Positions 1 to 9,941 of a stretch of 64,000 nt of DNA are shown here, in pieces. The stretch is from positions 1 through 64,000 of the forward strand of contig NZ_JAFLRK010000011.1 of assembly GCF_017315735.1 (NCBI RefSeq), read 5' to 3'. The stretch's first letter is position 1. Every line of letters begins with the position of its first letter. The translations under genes were made by a program, and so were the position numbers. The notes beneath the pieces are model-generated. The model was not told where the DNA came from. It saw nothing but the letters and a program-made list of their open reading frames with translations, and did no database searches. Source of the DNA: Paracoccus shandongensis (lineage in GTDB: Bacteria > Pseudomonadota > Alphaproteobacteria > Rhodobacterales > Rhodobacteraceae).

Positions 1-756
1 GATCGTGACGCTGCCCCCGTCAAAGACGCAGAAGCTGCCCGGCGGCACCTCGGTCCAGTCGTTTTCATCCGTTTCCAGCGGTTCGGACACCACCGCACGC
101 CCGTTGCGGGTTTGCGACCAGCGATGGAACAGGCTGGGCGCCCCATCGTCGCTGGCATGGCGGATCGCGTAAAGCCGCTGTCCGTCCGAAAACGCGCAGG
201 CCGCCCGCACATAAGGCGCGCTGCCCCGCCGCATCGCCAGATCGGTCAGCCGCGCCACCGCCCGTTCCATCGCGCCCTTGGGATCGCGGTCCAGCCCCTC
301 GCCCAAGGCGATCAGGAACAGCGCCTCGCTGTCGGTGGCGCCCTTGCGGTGGGGATAAAGGTCGTCGGGGATCATCACGTCGGCATCCCGGCGGAAGGCG
401 TCATAGCCGCCGAACTGGCCGTTGTGCATGAAGGACCAGCGGCCCGACACGAAGGGATGGCAGTTGTTGCGGCTAGTCGCCGTTCCGGTGGATGCGCGCA
501 CATGCGCCATGAACAGCCCCGACCGGACCTGCGCGACCAGGCTGTGCAGGTTCGGATCGGACCAGGCGGGCATCACATCGCGGTAAAGACCGGGTTCGGG
601 CCGTTCGCCATACCAGGCCAGGCCAAAGCCGTCCGCATTGACCGGCGTCACGCAGCGCCGCGCCCCCTGGCTTTGCCGGATCAGCGAGTGATCCGGGCGG
701 CTGACGATCTCCTCAAGGAAAATCGGTTGGCCCACATAGGCGGCCCAACGGCACAT
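1..756 (-). CDS. Class II glutamine amidotransferase (3' end cut by window edge)
   Basis: The first 252 residues are visible and the frame runs off the left edge. The protein starts MCRWAAYVGQ, so Cys2 is the N-terminal nucleophile of class II (Ntn) glutamine amidotransferases once Met is removed. Family hallmarks follow: VNADGFGLAWY near residue 40, MAHVRASTG near 85 and HPFV...FMHNGQ near 100-115. This is the YafJ-type stand-alone amidotransferase, expected to release ammonia from glutamine for an unknown acceptor; related proteins are often annotated as putative amidohydrolases or EgtC-like. A purine-rich AGGGGCAGGG stretch precedes the ATG. It lies 61 bp downstream of DUF1330 on the same strand and may be read with it. 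The substrate is unknown. Confidence 0.85.
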   Translation of the reverse strand, partial: MCRWAAYVGQPIFLEEIVSRPDHSLIRQSQGARRCVTPVNADGFGLAWYGERPEPGLYRDVMPAWSDPNLHSLVAQVRSGLFMAHVRASTGTATSRNNCHPFVSGRWSFMHNGQFGGYDAFRRDADVMIPDDLYPHRKGATDSEALFLIALGEGLDRDPKGAMERAVARLTDLAMRRGSAPYVRAACAFSDGQRLYAIRHASDDGAPSLFHRWSQTRNGRAVVSEPLETDENDWTEVPPGSFCVFDGGSVTI

Positions 757-817
757 GACCCTGCCCCTTCGTGTCTTCTTTGCGTCATGAATACCACGAA
801 AGGATGAAGAAAATAGC

Positions 818-1117
818 CTAATCCGCAGGCGGGGGCGTTTCCTCGACGATCACAAGGTCGCGTTCCGAGGCGCCCTTGGCATGGGCCAGCGCCGCCTGGT
901 ATTCGCTGCTGTTGTAGCAGGCAACGGCGGCGTCAAAGCTGGGAAAGCGCGCGACCACGTTGCGGGCGCGGTCGTTGCCTTCCAGTTGCTGATACCGCCC
1001 GCCGCGCGCCAGGAAAACCCCGCCATGCGCGGCAATCGCAGGCCCCGCGGCCTGCGCGTATTTCCCGTAAGCCTCGGGGTCGGTGACGGTCACATGGGCA
1101 ATCCACAGCGCGGTCAT
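818..1117 (-). CDS. DUF1330 family protein
   Basis: This 99-residue protein has the DUF1330 pattern: an N-terminal beta strand ([20 protein letters not shown]), a central GRYQQLEG segment and a C-terminal region with conserved YN and an acidic end. Members fold as dimeric alpha+beta-barrel (ferredoxin-like) proteins; their biochemical role is unknown. Its ATG overlaps the alaS stop codon (ATGA at 1114-1117), so it is probably translationally coupled to alaS. Nothing in the sequence links it functionally to alanyl-tRNA synthesis. Confidence 0.85.
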   Translation of the reverse strand: MTALWIAHVTVTDPEAYGKYAQAAGPAIAAHGGVFLARGGRYQQLEGNDRARNVVARFPSFDAAVACYNSSEYQAALAHAKGASERDLVIVEETPPPAD

Positions 1118-3771
1118 GCCGTTTCCTCCAGCAGTTTTTCGACCTGGGCAATGGCATCATCCGCAGCCGCCAGGCTGGGCGCGCCGCCCTGCGCGCGGTC
1201 GGGCCGCCCGCCGCCGCCCTTGCCGCCAAGCGCGGCGGTCGCGGTCTGCACCAGCGTCACGGCGCTGATCCGGTCCACCAGATCGGGCGTCACGCCTGCG
1301 GCGACCGTGGCCTTGCCCTCCGCTTCCGCCAGGACCAGCACCGCGCCGCTGCCCAGCTGCGACTTCATCTCATCGACGAGCGCACCCAGTTCCTTGCCGC
1401 CCACGCCCTCGACCCGGCGGCCGATGAACTTGACGCCGCCGATATCCTTGACCGCCTGGGCCTGACCGCCACCCATGGCCAACTGGCGCTTGAGCTGCGC
1501 AACCTCGTTCGCCAACGCCTTGCGTTCGTCCGCTAGCGCCTTGACGCGGTTCACGACATCGCCCGCCTGCGCCTTGAGGATGCCCGCGATTTCCGACAAC
1601 TGGTTGTCCGAATGGCGCAGATGCGCCAGGGCCGCCTGGCCCGTCAGCGCCTCGATGCGCCGCACGCCCGCGCTGGACGCACTATCGCCCAGCAACGCAA
1701 AGGCCCCGATGTCGCCCGTGCGCGCGACATGGGTGCCGCCGCAAAGCTCCAGCGAATAGGTCTGGCCGTCCGCGCCCTTGCCGCTGTCGGCAAGCTGGCC
1801 CATCGACACGACCCGCACCTCGTCGCCGTATTTCTCGCCGAACAGCGCCTGCGCACCAAGTCCGCGCGCATCGTCCGGCGTCATGATCCGCGTCTCGACC
1901 GGGCTGTTCTGGCGGATGAAATCGTTCACCTCGGCCTCGACCCGCGCCAGTTCCTCGGGGGACACGGCGCTGTTGTGGCTGAAGTCGAAGCGCAGCCGGT
2001 CGGGCGCGTTCAGGCTGCCCCGCTGCGCGACATGCTCGCCCAGGGCGCGGCGCAGCGCCTCGTGCAGCAGGTGCGTGGCGGAATGGTTCGCGCGGATGGC
2101 GCTGCGGCGGGCGTGATCGACGGACAGCGTGGCCCCCTGCCCCCGGCTGATGGTGCCCAACGTCACCTCGGCCACATGCAGGAAGACGCCCGCGACCTTG
2201 CGGGTGTCGGTCACGCGGGCAGCGCCCGTTTCGGTCTTGATCAAGCCGGTATCGCCCACCTGTCCGCCGGATTCGGCATAGAAGGGCGACTGGTTCACGA
2301 CCAGGGACACGGACTGCCCCTTGGTCGCCTGGCCCACATCGGCACCGTCCGCGACAACGGCGAGGATCTGGCCCTCGGCCTCCTCGGTGTCATAGCCCAG
2401 GAACTCGGTCGCGCCGTGCTTTTCGGCCAGCTCGAACCAGATGGCGGCATCCTTGGCCTCGCCCGAACCGGACCAGGCTGCGCGGGCCTTGGCCTTCTGC
2501 TCGGCCATGGCGGCGTCGAAACCGGCGGTATCGACCGACCGGCCCTGTTCGCGCAGCGCGTCCTGCGTCAGATCCAGCGGGAAGCCGTAGGTGTCATAGA
2601 GCTTGAAGGCCGCCTCGCCCGGCAGGTTCGCGCCTTCGGGCAGCCGGGCCAGTTCGTCGTCCAGCAGCCGCAGGCCCCGGTCAAGCGTCTGGCGGAAGCG
2701 CGTTTCCTCGCTGCGCAGGGTTTCCTCGATCATGGCCTGCGCGCGGGTCAGTTCAGGGTATGCCGCGCCCATCTGGCGCACCAGCGCGGGCACCAGCTTG
2801 TGCATGACCGGATCCTGCGCGCCCAGCATATGCGCGTGCCGCATCGCCCGGCGCATGATCCGGCGCAGCACATAGCCGCGCCCTTCGTTGCTGGGCATCA
2901 CCCCGTCCGCGATCAGGAAGCTGGTGGACCGCAGGTGGTCGGCGATCACCCGGTGATGGACCTTGCCCGGCCCGTCGGGATCGCTGCTGGTCGCGTGGGC
3001 GCTGGCCTCGATCAGGCTGCGCATCAGGTCGGTGTCATAGTTGTCGTGCTTGCCCTGCAACAGCGCGCCGATCCGTTCCAGCCCCATGCCGGTGTCGATG
3101 GACTGCATGTCCAGCGCCCGCATGGACCCGTCCTCGAACTGCTCGTTCTGCATGAAGACCAGGTTCCAGATCTCGATGAAGCGGTCGCCGTCCTCATCCG
3201 CCGAGCCCGGAGGGCCGCCCCAGATCTTGTCGCCGTGGTCGAAGAAGATCTCGGTGCAGGGGCCGCAGGGGCCGGTCGGGCCCATCTGCCAGAAGTTGTC
3301 GGAGGTCGGGATGCGGATGATCCGGTCGTCGGTCAGGCCCGCGACCTTCTTCCAGATGTCCGCAGCCTCGTCGTCGGTGTGATAGACGGTGACCAGCAGC
3401 CGGTCCTTGGGGATGGCGAAATCCCTGGTCAGCAGTTCCCAGGCATAGGGGATCGCCTGTTCCTTGAAGTAATCGCCGAAGCTGAAATTGCCCAGCATCT
3501 CGAAGAACGTGTGGTGGCGCGCGGTATAGCCCACGTTGTCCAGGTCGTTGTGCTTGCCGCCCGCGCGGACGCATTTCTGTGCCGTGGTCGCGCGCTTGTA
3601 GTCGCGGGTTTCCACCCCCGTGAACAGGTTCTTGAACTGCACCATGCCCGAATTGGTGAACATCAGCGTCGGATCGTTGCGCGGCACCAGCGGAGAACTG
3701 TCCACGACGCGGTGGCCGTTGCGTTCAAAGAAGCTCAGGAACGTCGAGCGGATGTCGTTCAGTGTGGGCAT
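1114..3771 (-). CDS. alaS: Alanine--tRNA ligase
   Basis: Class II alanyl-tRNA synthetase of 885 residues, charging tRNA-Ala in the cytoplasm. It begins [20 protein letters not shown], the usual family start; an in-frame upstream start would add 19 arginine-rich residues without family similarity, so the ATG at 3771 with GAAGG upstream was chosen. Visible parts are the catalytic core ([13 protein letters not shown] near residue 40, [15 protein letters not shown] near 160), the editing domain zinc site (HSATHLLH near 565 and CGGTH near 675), and a C-terminal DHHA1-like region. It lies 181 bp downstream of recA, separated by a strong hairpin, and overlaps the next gene by 4 bp. Confidence 0.98.
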   Translation of the reverse strand: MPTLNDIRSTFLSFFERNGHRVVDSSPLVPRNDPTLMFTNSGMVQFKNLFTGVETRDYKRATTAQKCVRAGGKHNDLDNVGYTARHHTFFEMLGNFSFGDYFKEQAIPYAWELLTRDFAIPKDRLLVTVYHTDDEAADIWKKVAGLTDDRIIRIPTSDNFWQMGPTGPCGPCTEIFFDHGDKIWGGPPGSADEDGDRFIEIWNLVFMQNEQFEDGSMRALDMQSIDTGMGLERIGALLQGKHDNYDTDLMRSLIEASAHATSSDPDGPGKVHHRVIADHLRSTSFLIADGVMPSNEGRGYVLRRIMRRAMRHAHMLGAQDPVMHKLVPALVRQMGAAYPELTRAQAMIEETLRSEETRFRQTLDRGLRLLDDELARLPEGANLPGEAAFKLYDTYGFPLDLTQDALREQGRSVDTAGFDAAMAEQKAKARAAWSGSGEAKDAAIWFELAEKHGATEFLGYDTEEAEGQILAVVADGADVGQATKGQSVSLVVNQSPFYAESGGQVGDTGLIKTETGAARVTDTRKVAGVFLHVAEVTLGTISRGQGATLSVDHARRSAIRANHSATHLLHEALRRALGEHVAQRGSLNAPDRLRFDFSHNSAVSPEELARVEAEVNDFIRQNSPVETRIMTPDDARGLGAQALFGEKYGDEVRVVSMGQLADSGKGADGQTYSLELCGGTHVARTGDIGAFALLGDSASSAGVRRIEALTGQAALAHLRHSDNQLSEIAGILKAQAGDVVNRVKALADERKALANEVAQLKRQLAMGGGQAQAVKDIGGVKFIGRRVEGVGGKELGALVDEMKSQLGSGAVLVLAEAEGKATVAAGVTPDLVDRISAVTLVQTATAALGGKGGGGRPDRAQGGAPSLAAADDAIAQVEKLLEETA

Positions 3772-3903
3772 GGTGGGCCTTCGCGTTCTGGTGGCGCGGC
3801 CGGGGATACGCGCGCGGGGTTTGCGCATGATCTATAACCCGCGGCCTGCCCTGTCCAGCAATCGCCGCAAGGGCGCGTGCGCGGGGGCCTCGGACAAGGA
3901 AGA

Positions 3904-3930
3904 ACGCGCGGGCAAGGGGTGCCCGCGCGT
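3904..3930 (-). terminator. Hairpin between recA and alaS
   Basis: A perfect 11-bp inverted repeat with a 5-nt loop (arms 3904-3914 and 3920-3930, loop 3915-3919) lies 22 bp after the recA stop. Read on the minus strand it is followed by TTCTTCCTT, a weak U-rich tract, which fits an intrinsic terminator separating recA from alaS. Confidence 0.6.
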
Positions 3931-3952
3931 CCGAAAGGTCATGCCCGGCCGA

Positions 3953-5029
3953 TCATTCCTCGGTCAGGCTGTCGTCTTCGCTTTCGCCGCCCGCCACTGC
4001 GAATTCCAGGCCGTGGCTGGCGCGGATCTTGTCCTCGATCGCGGCGGCGCGGTCGGGGTTGTCGCGCAGGAACTGCTTGGCGTTCTCGCGGCCCTGGCCG
4101 ATGCGCTCGTCGCCATAGGAATACCAGGCGCCCGATTTCTCGACCACGCCGGCCTTGACGCCCAAGTCAATCAATTCGCCGACCTTGCTGATGCCTTCGC
4201 CATACATGATGTCGAATTCCACCTGCCGGAAGGGCGGCGCGACCTTGTTCTTGACGACCTTCACGCGGGTGGCGTTGCCGATCACCTCGTCCCGGTCCTT
4301 GACGGCGCCGGTGCGGCGGATGTCGAGGCGGACCGAGGCATAGAATTTCAGCGCGTTGCCGCCCGTCGTGGTTTCCGGGTTGCCGAACATCACGCCGATC
4401 TTCATGCGGATCTGGTTGATGAAGATCACCATGCAGTTGCTGCGCCCGATGCTGGCCGTCAGCTTGCGCATCGCCTGGCTCATCAGGCGGGCCTGGCTGC
4501 CCATCTGCATGTCGCCCATGTCGCCCTCGATTTCCGACTTGGGCGTCAGCGCCGCGACCGAATCGACCACCACAAGGCTGACCGCGCCGGAACGGACCAG
4601 CGTGTCCACGATCTCCAACGCCTGTTCGCCCGTGTCGGGCTGGCTGATCAGCAGTTCGTCCAGGTTCACGCCCAGCTTTTTCGCGTATTGCGGATCCAGC
4701 GCGTGTTCCGCGTCCACGAAGGCGCAGACGCCGCCCTTCTTCTGTTCCTCGGCCACGACATGCAGCGTCAGCGTGGTTTTCCCCGAGCTTTCCGGCCCGA
4801 AGATCTCGATGATGCGGCCCTTGGGCAAGCCGCCGATGCCAAGGGCGATGTCCAGCCCCAGCGACCCGGTCGAGGTCGCCTCGATCTCGGCCACCGGGCT
4901 GTCCTTGCCCAGCTTCATGATCGAGCCCTTGCCGAATTGCCGCTCGATCTGGGCGAGGGCGCTGTCGAGCGCCTTCTGCTTGTCCGCGCTGCGCTTGTCG
5001 TTCATGTCGAAGATGCTCGCCTGTGCCAT
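3953..5029 (-). CDS. recA: Recombinase RecA
   Basis: RecA of 358 residues, the ATP-dependent strand-exchange protein that also triggers LexA self-cleavage. Walker A GPESSGKT is at residues 78-85, Walker [11 protein letters not shown] is near 148, and an acidic C-terminal tail (SEDDSLTEE) is present. The start is supported by AAGGA upstream of [17 protein letters not shown]7-GTTC LexA box lies about 65 bp upstream of the start, so SOS induction is expected. The alaS-recA-cckA order is familiar from Rhodobacteraceae genomes. Confidence 0.99.
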   Translation of the reverse strand: MAQASIFDMNDKRSADKQKALDSALAQIERQFGKGSIMKLGKDSPVAEIEATSTGSLGLDIALGIGGLPKGRIIEIFGPESSGKTTLTLHVVAEEQKKGGVCAFVDAEHALDPQYAKKLGVNLDELLISQPDTGEQALEIVDTLVRSGAVSLVVVDSVAALTPKSEIEGDMGDMQMGSQARLMSQAMRKLTASIGRSNCMVIFINQIRMKIGVMFGNPETTTGGNALKFYASVRLDIRRTGAVKDRDEVIGNATRVKVVKNKVAPPFRQVEFDIMYGEGISKVGELIDLGVKAGVVEKSGAWYSYGDERIGQGRENAKQFLRDNPDRAAAIEDKIRASHGLEFAVAGGESEDDSLTEE

Positions 5030-5093
5030 ATCGTCCTTACCGTTATTTCACAGCCCGGCCGTTACAGCAATCTGCCGGCCACGGGAGGTTGAT

Positions 5094-5108
5094 GTTCACT
5101 TCTTGTTC
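5094..5108 (-). promoter_or_regulatory. LexA (SOS) box of recA
   Basis: The sequence holds an exact GTTC-N7-GTTC direct repeat (GAAC-N7-GAAC on the recA strand), with half sites at 5094-5097 and 5105-5108. GAACN7GAAC/GTTC-type direct repeats are the LexA sites described for Rhodobacter and relatives. It sits 65 bp before the recA ATG, in a 180-bp non-coding gap. Confidence 0.8.
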
Positions 5109-5191
5109 CTGTCCCTAGATGCGTGTTCACCGCCGCTTTTTCAAGCGCAATCCCTTGGGGGGAATCACGTTTTCTTAACCAGTCTGGACCG

Positions 5192-5211
5192 GAACGGTTA
5201 ACAAACCGTTC
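5192..5211 (-). terminator. Inverted repeat over the cckA stop codon
   Basis: GAACGGTT (5192-5199) and AACCGTTC (5204-5211) form a perfect 8-bp stem with a 4-nt loop. The right arm overlaps the cckA stop (5210-5212). There is no clean U-tract right after it on the minus strand, although GGTTAAGAAAA follows some 15 nt later. It could end the cckA transcript or be an operator in the recA upstream region. Confidence 0.35.
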
Positions 5212-7294
5212 ACGCATCCAGGCGGCGCGGCGGGCCCTGCAATTGACGGGCGACGGTCTGGGCAAGTTCGTTCAGGGTGAAGGGCTTGGCGAGGAAGGTG
5301 GCGTTGGGGACCGGGTCATGGCCTTCGCCGAAGATGTCCTCGGTATAGCCGGACATGAAGATCACCTTGGTGCCGGGGCGGTCCCGCAGGGCCGTGCGGA
5401 CCCAGCTTGGCCCGTCCATGCCGGGCATGACCACGTCGGTCACGAAGATGTCCACGGCCAGCGTTCCGTCCAGCAACGACAGCGCCTCCTCGGCGCTGGA
5501 GGCCTCGTGGACGTCATAGCCCTTGAGCCGCAGGGCGCGGGCGGCGAAGGCGCGGACGGGGGCCTCGTCCTCGACCAGCAGGACGGTGGCGCGGCGTTCG
5601 GGTTGGGGAACGGCGGCCAGGACAGGCGCCGGGCGCGGGGCGGGCTGGCCCGCGGCTTGCGCGGGGAAATAAAGCGAGAAGCAGGTGCCCTTCCCCAGTT
5701 CGCTGTCGCAGAAGATATAGCCGCCGGTCTGCTTGACGATGCCGTAGGCGGTGGAAAGGCCCAGGCCGGTCCCCTCGCCCACGCGCTTGGTGGTGAAGAA
5801 GGGCTCGAAGATCTTGTCGCGCAGCGCCGGGTCGATGCCGCAGCCCTCGTCGGTGACGCGGATGCGCAGGTAATCCCCCTGCGGCAGCGAGACCTTGCCG
5901 CGCGCGCCATCGGCGCCGATGGTCGCCACGTCGGTGCGGATCTCGATGTTGCCGCCCAAGGGCATGGCGTCGCGGGCATTGACGACAAGGTTCATGATGA
6001 CCTGCTCCAGCTGTCGTTTGTCGGCGCGGATGGCGCGCAGGGCGGTGTCGTGGGCGATGGTCAGCGTGACCTTTTCGCCCACAAGACGGTTCAGAAGATG
6101 GGTGAGATCCGCCAGCACGTCGCGCGGATCCAGCGTTTCCAGCTTCAGCTGCTGGCGGCGCGAGAAGGCCAGAAGCTGGCCCACCAGGGCGGCCGCGCGG
6201 TTGGCGTTCTGGCCGATCTGGTCCAGGTCGGCATAGTCGGGATCGCCCTTGTCGTGGCGCAGCATCAGAAGGTCGCAATGCCCGCGAATGGCGGTCAGCA
6301 GGTTGTTGAAGTCATGCGCCACGCCCCCGGCCAGCTGGCCGATGGCCTGCATCTTCTGGCTTTGCACGAACTGCGCTTCCAGCGTCTTGAGCGCGCTGGC
6401 GTCGTTCAGCACCGCGATGACACCAGGCTGTTCCACCGGATCAAGCGCCAGCGTGACCTGGAAATGCTGTTCGCGGGCGGCATCATCGGGGACGCGCAGG
6501 CGCAGCACCTCGGACCGGCCGTCGGTGCGCCGCGCCGCGTGGGTTTCGGCGATCCATTCCCCCGCCGGGCGGCCGGGACCGTCCAGCAGGCTGCCGATAT
6601 GCACGGGATCAGGGCCTTCGGGCAGGCTGTCGCCCAGAAGCCGCCGGGCCGCTGCATTGGCCCGGCGGACATAGCCGTTCGGCGCAATGCGCAGCAAGGC
6701 CACCGGGATCGCCTCGAAATCGTCGGGGGCTTCCTCCTCGTCCTCGGCAGCAGGGATGGGCGCGGGGCTGCCCTGGCGGTGATAGGACCAGATCTGCAAG
6801 GGCGCATCCTCGGCCCGGCTGAGCGTCAGCGTATCGCCCGAGGCCAGCGCCAGGTCCGCGCAGCCCGCATAGCCCGAGCGGCGCACCAGCCCCTCCATGT
6901 CCTGGACGGCATCGGCCCGCAGGCCGGACACCAGCCGCAGGATGTTCTGCCCGGCAATGTCGCCGAAGCCCGTGCGCGAGGCGTCGTTCTGCAGCATCAC
7001 CAGCCCGTCGGAATCGCAGATCCAGACCGGATCGGGCGCGGCCGCGACCTCGTGCCGGATCTTGGCCAGCGCCCGCCGCGCCGCCAGCCGGTCCAGCACA
7101 TAGCCCAGCGAGATCACGCCCCCCAGGATATACCAGGCCACCGCAATGGTGCCGACCGCCAGGGCCAGGGCGCCATAGCTGCTTTGCGGGGCCACCAGGG
7201 CGACAATGGCCGCGATCCCCACCGGAACCATCAGCAGGGGCAAGGCCATCGCGGCATTGCGCGACAGTGCCGATTGCGTATCCCCCAGAACCAT
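5210..7294 (-). CDS. cckA: CckA-type hybrid sensor histidine kinase
   Basis: Hybrid kinase of 694 residues, the likely head of the CckA-ChpT-CtrA/CpdR phosphorelay. Two N-terminal membrane segments (about residues 15-70) precede two PAS-like regions. The dimerisation/phosphoacceptor motif is [12 protein letters not shown] with His327. An HATPase domain shows [20 protein letters not shown], and the C-terminal receiver has VEDE and the phosphoacceptor TDVVMP with Asp620. The HDFNN box and C-terminal receiver are characteristic of CckA. The ATG at 7294 is preferred over one 28 codons upstream because AGGGGG precedes it. A perfect CtrA box lies 50 bp upstream, implying feedback. Confidence 0.93.
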   Translation of the reverse strand: MVLGDTQSALSRNAAMALPLLMVPVGIAAIVALVAPQSSYGALALAVGTIAVAWYILGGVISLGYVLDRLAARRALAKIRHEVAAAPDPVWICDSDGLVMLQNDASRTGFGDIAGQNILRLVSGLRADAVQDMEGLVRRSGYAGCADLALASGDTLTLSRAEDAPLQIWSYHRQGSPAPIPAAEDEEEAPDDFEAIPVALLRIAPNGYVRRANAAARRLLGDSLPEGPDPVHIGSLLDGPGRPAGEWIAETHAARRTDGRSEVLRLRVPDDAAREQHFQVTLALDPVEQPGVIAVLNDASALKTLEAQFVQSQKMQAIGQLAGGVAHDFNNLLTAIRGHCDLLMLRHDKGDPDYADLDQIGQNANRAAALVGQLLAFSRRQQLKLETLDPRDVLADLTHLLNRLVGEKVTLTIAHDTALRAIRADKRQLEQVIMNLVVNARDAMPLGGNIEIRTDVATIGADGARGKVSLPQGDYLRIRVTDEGCGIDPALRDKIFEPFFTTKRVGEGTGLGLSTAYGIVKQTGGYIFCDSELGKGTCFSLYFPAQAAGQPAPRPAPVLAAVPQPERRATVLLVEDEAPVRAFAARALRLKGYDVHEASSAEEALSLLDGTLAVDIFVTDVVMPGMDGPSWVRTALRDRPGTKVIFMSGYTEDIFGEGHDPVPNATFLAKPFTLNELAQTVARQLQGPPRRLDA

Positions 7295-7344
7295 GCGCCG
7301 AGCCCCCTTGCCGTTCCTCCAGATGCTCGATACCGCCAAAGCCC

Positions 7345-7359
7345 TTAAGATAGCGTTAA
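7345..7359 (-). promoter_or_regulatory. CtrA-type site upstream of cckA
   Basis: TTAA at 7345-7348, seven bases, TTAA at 7356-7359 exactly match the alphaproteobacterial CtrA consensus TTAA-N7-TTAA. The near edge is 50 bp before the cckA start, between rsmB and cckA. TTAA is rare in this GC-rich window, so a chance match at this place is unlikely, but binding is inferred. Confidence 0.6.
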
Positions 7360-7374
7360 TGGCAGCGCGCGGCC

Positions 7375-8517
7375 TCATCGGCGGGCCAGCAGCGCCAGGA
7401 AGAACCCGTCCCCGGCATCAAGGGGGGTCCAGAAATGGCGCGACAGTTGCGAAAAGTCCGGGTGGCCGCGCAGGAAGGCCGCCACCTGGCCGTCATTCTC
7501 GGGGGCAAGGACCGAGCAGGTCATATAGGCGAGATGCCCGCCCGGCGGCACATGCCGCGCGGCCTTGCGCAGGATTTCCGCCTGCAGCGCGACGAGATCG
7601 CGCAGCGCGGGTTCGGTCAGGCGCCATTTCGAATCGGGGGTGCGCCGCCAGGTGCCCGACCCCGAACAGGGCGCATCGACGATCACCAGGTCGAAGCGGC
7701 CCGCCGGATCGGCGTCCAGCCGCACCCTGACCCCTGCCCGTTCGGCCCGCTGTGGCAGATCGCGCATCCGGGCGGGATCGGCGTCATGGGCCACCAGCGC
7801 CAGGCCCTTGGCCCGGGCGGCCACGGCCAGCGTCTTGCCGCCCCCGCCCGCGCAGTAATCAAGGACGCGCATCCCCGGCGCCACCGGAAGGGCGGCGCAG
7901 GCCAGTTGCGGCGACAGATCCTGCAACTCGACCAAGCCGTCCCCATAGGCGCGGCCTTGCGACAGGCGGCGTTCGTTTTCCGTCACCCGAAGGGCCGTCG
8001 CCAGGCGCGCGTCGGGCACGGCGGCGATGCCGTCCTCGGCCAGGGCGCGGATGGCATCGGCAGGCGTGGCCCTAAGCGTGTTGACGCGCAGCCAGACCGG
8101 CGCCCGCTGCCGCATCGCCGCAGCGACCGCATCGGCATCCCCGCCCAGCGAGCTTTTCCACAAGGGGGCAAGCCAGTCGGGTATGTCGGACACGCCATCG
8201 GCCGAGCCCGTCCCCTCGCCCGCAGCCAGGGGCGCGGGCGCATGCCCCTCGCCCGTGAAGACCGTTGCCGGATCGCGCCCGGCGGCGCGCAACCCGCCGA
8301 TCATCAGCCCGCGCCCGCTCAGCGACCCGCCAAGCGCGGCATGGCTGTTGCGGCAGCGCAGCGCGTCGAAGACCAGGTCGCGCACCGCCGCCCGGTCGCC
8401 CGAGCCCGCGAACCGGCTGGCCCGCGACCAGCGCAGCAGCGCCTGTTCGGCAGGCTGGCCCGCCAGGATGCGGTCCAGAATGGCGATCGCGGCGGATATG
8501 CGGGCGCCCGGGGTCAT
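7375..8517 (-). CDS. rsmB: RsmB-family RNA (cytosine-5)-methyltransferase
   Basis: A 380-residue S-adenosylmethionine-dependent RNA m5C methyltransferase of the NOL1/NOP2/Sun family. The SAM-binding loop is VLDYCAGGGGKTLA near residue 218. The two cysteines of the mechanism are in DAPCSGSGTW (motif IV) and AYMTCSV (motif VI, catalytic). The N-terminal NusB-like half found in full RsmB is present only in shortened form, so the exact rRNA target (C967 in E. coli RsmB) is inferred. The ATG at 8517 was chosen; it lies 4 bp after the ugd stop, suggesting one transcript. Confidence 0.85.
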   Translation of the reverse strand: MTPGARISAAIAILDRILAGQPAEQALLRWSRASRFAGSGDRAAVRDLVFDALRCRNSHAALGGSLSGRGLMIGGLRAAGRDPATVFTGEGHAPAPLAAGEGTGSADGVSDIPDWLAPLWKSSLGGDADAVAAAMRQRAPVWLRVNTLRATPADAIRALAEDGIAAVPDARLATALRVTENERRLSQGRAYGDGLVELQDLSPQLACAALPVAPGMRVLDYCAGGGGKTLAVAARAKGLALVAHDADPARMRDLPQRAERAGVRVRLDADPAGRFDLVIVDAPCSGSGTWRRTPDSKWRLTEPALRDLVALQAEILRKAARHVPPGGHLAYMTCSVLAPENDGQVAAFLRGHPDFSQLSRHFWTPLDAGDGFFLALLARR

Positions 8518-8521
8518 GCGC

Positions 8522-9691
8522 CTAGATGTCGCGCTGCAAAAGGTCGCGGGTGAACAGCTTGTCCGCGACATCGGCCAGGTCGTCGTGGCGGCGGTTGGCG
8601 ATGATCAGGTCCGATTTCGCCTTGAAGGCCGCAAGGTCGCGTTCCACCGGCGAATGGAAGAAGTGATCGGCGTCCAGGGCGGGCTCATAGACGATGCAGG
8701 GAATGCCCTTGGCCTTGATCCGCTTCATGATCCCCTGGATGGCGCTGTCGCGGAAATTGTCCGAGCCTTCCTTCATCACCAGCCGGTAGATGCCCACCGT
8801 CCGCGGATTTCGCGCCACGATCTGTTCGGCGATAAAGTCCTTGCGCGTGCGGTTGGATTCAACGATGGCCGCGATCAGGTTCTGCGGGACCAGGGAATAG
8901 TTCGCCAGCAGCTGCTTGGTGTCCTTGGGCAGGCAATAGCCGCCATAGCCGAAGGACGGGTTGTTGTAGTAATCGCCCACCCGCGGATCCAGCGCGACGC
9001 CCCGGATGATGGCGTGCGGATCCAGGCCATGGGTCAGGGCATAGCTGTCCAGTTCGTTGAAATAGGCCACGCGCATCGCCAGGAAGGTGTTGGCGAAAAG
9101 CTTGATCGCCTCGGCCTCGGTCGAATCGGTGAACAGGACCGGCACGTCGGAGGCCAGCGCGCCCTGGACCAGCAGGTCGGCAAAGCGGTGCGCGGCCTCG
9201 CCCTTGTCGCCCACCACGATCCGGCTGGGGTGAAGGTTGTCGTGCAGCGCCAGCCCCTCGCGCAGGAACTCGGGCGAGAAGATGATGCCGTCGAATCCGG
9301 TGCTGGCCCGCATCCGGCTGGTAAAGCCCACGGGCACGGTGGACTTGACGATGATGGGCGTGGCGGGGGCGTGCTGGCGGGCCAGTGCGATCACCGCCTC
9401 GACCGAGGAGGTGTCAAAGCCGTTGGTGCGCGGGTCATAGTTCGTGGGCGTGGCGACGATCACGAAGTCCGCGCCGGACAAGGCCTGCGCGGGATCGGTG
9501 GTGGCCGTCAGGTCAAGATCGCGCCCGGCCAGGAAGCGGGTGATGTCGGCATCCTCGATCGGGCTTTGGCGGGCATTGACGGCAGCGACCCTGCCCTTGT
9601 CGATGTCCAGCGCCACGACGGTGGAATGCTGCGCCAGCAGCACCGCGTTCGAAAGCCCGACATAGCCCAGGCCGACAACGGCAATCTTCAT
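8522..9691 (-). CDS. ugd: UDP-glucose 6-dehydrogenase
   Basis: A 389-residue nucleotide-sugar dehydrogenase, making UDP-glucuronate from UDP-glucose with two NAD+. The Rossmann motif GLGYVG is at residues 7-12, the substrate-binding [10 protein letters not shown] is near 139, and the catalytic Cys253 is in [11 protein letters not shown]. The length matches short-form Ugd such as that of E. coli. UDP-glucuronate feeds capsule, exopolysaccharide or LPS sugars; no dedicated polysaccharide cluster adjoins it. The start at 9691 follows a 31-codon extension without similarity that runs from the tRNA-Leu side. A GDP-mannose dehydrogenase is less likely by length. Confidence 0.9.
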   Translation of the reverse strand: MKIAVVGLGYVGLSNAVLLAQHSTVVALDIDKGRVAAVNARQSPIEDADITRFLAGRDLDLTATTDPAQALSGADFVIVATPTNYDPRTNGFDTSSVEAVIALARQHAPATPIIVKSTVPVGFTSRMRASTGFDGIIFSPEFLREGLALHDNLHPSRIVVGDKGEAAHRFADLLVQGALASDVPVLFTDSTEAEAIKLFANTFLAMRVAYFNELDSYALTHGLDPHAIIRGVALDPRVGDYYNNPSFGYGGYCLPKDTKQLLANYSLVPQNLIAAIVESNRTRKDFIAEQIVARNPRTVGIYRLVMKEGSDNFRDSAIQGIMKRIKAKGIPCIVYEPALDADHFFHSPVERDLAAFKAKSDLIIANRRHDDLADVADKLFTRDLLQRDI

Positions 9692-9754
9692 AACATCCTC
9701 ATTCGCAACGGGCCTTGTGCCCGGTTTTGCCGCAACGACGATGTAAGGGAAAGA

Positions 9755-9841
9755 TGGTGCGGTCGAGAAGACTCGAACTTCCACTCCGGTTAAGGAACAG
9801 CGACCTCAACGCTGCGCGTCTACCAATTCCGCCACGACCGC
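9755..9841 (-). tRNA. tRNA-Leu (anticodon GAG)
   Basis: An 87-nt tRNA including an encoded CCA. The acceptor stem pairs GCGGTCG with CGACCGC and the discriminator is A. The anticodon loop TTGAGGT gives GAG. A long class II variable arm and the T-loop GTTCGAGTC are present. It lies between divergent lipB and ugd. Confidence 0.95.
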
Positions 9842-9941
9842 ATCCGGGCAGTGCGGCGGGTGATAGCCGAGGCGCGGGGGATTGAAAAGGGGTATTCTGA
9901 TCTCGCTTGACGGCACCGCCCGGCCGGTCCAGATCCCGCGC

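Noticed and set aside
1612-3837. 741-residue plus-strand frame opposite alaS
   Set aside because: It is the antisense shadow of alaS in GC-rich DNA, with a repetitive Gly/Ala/Arg/His composition and no recognisable domain.
5175-5202. TTAACC...GGTTAA as a CtrA site between recA and cckA
   Set aside because: The halves are inverted and too far apart for TTAA-N7-TTAA.
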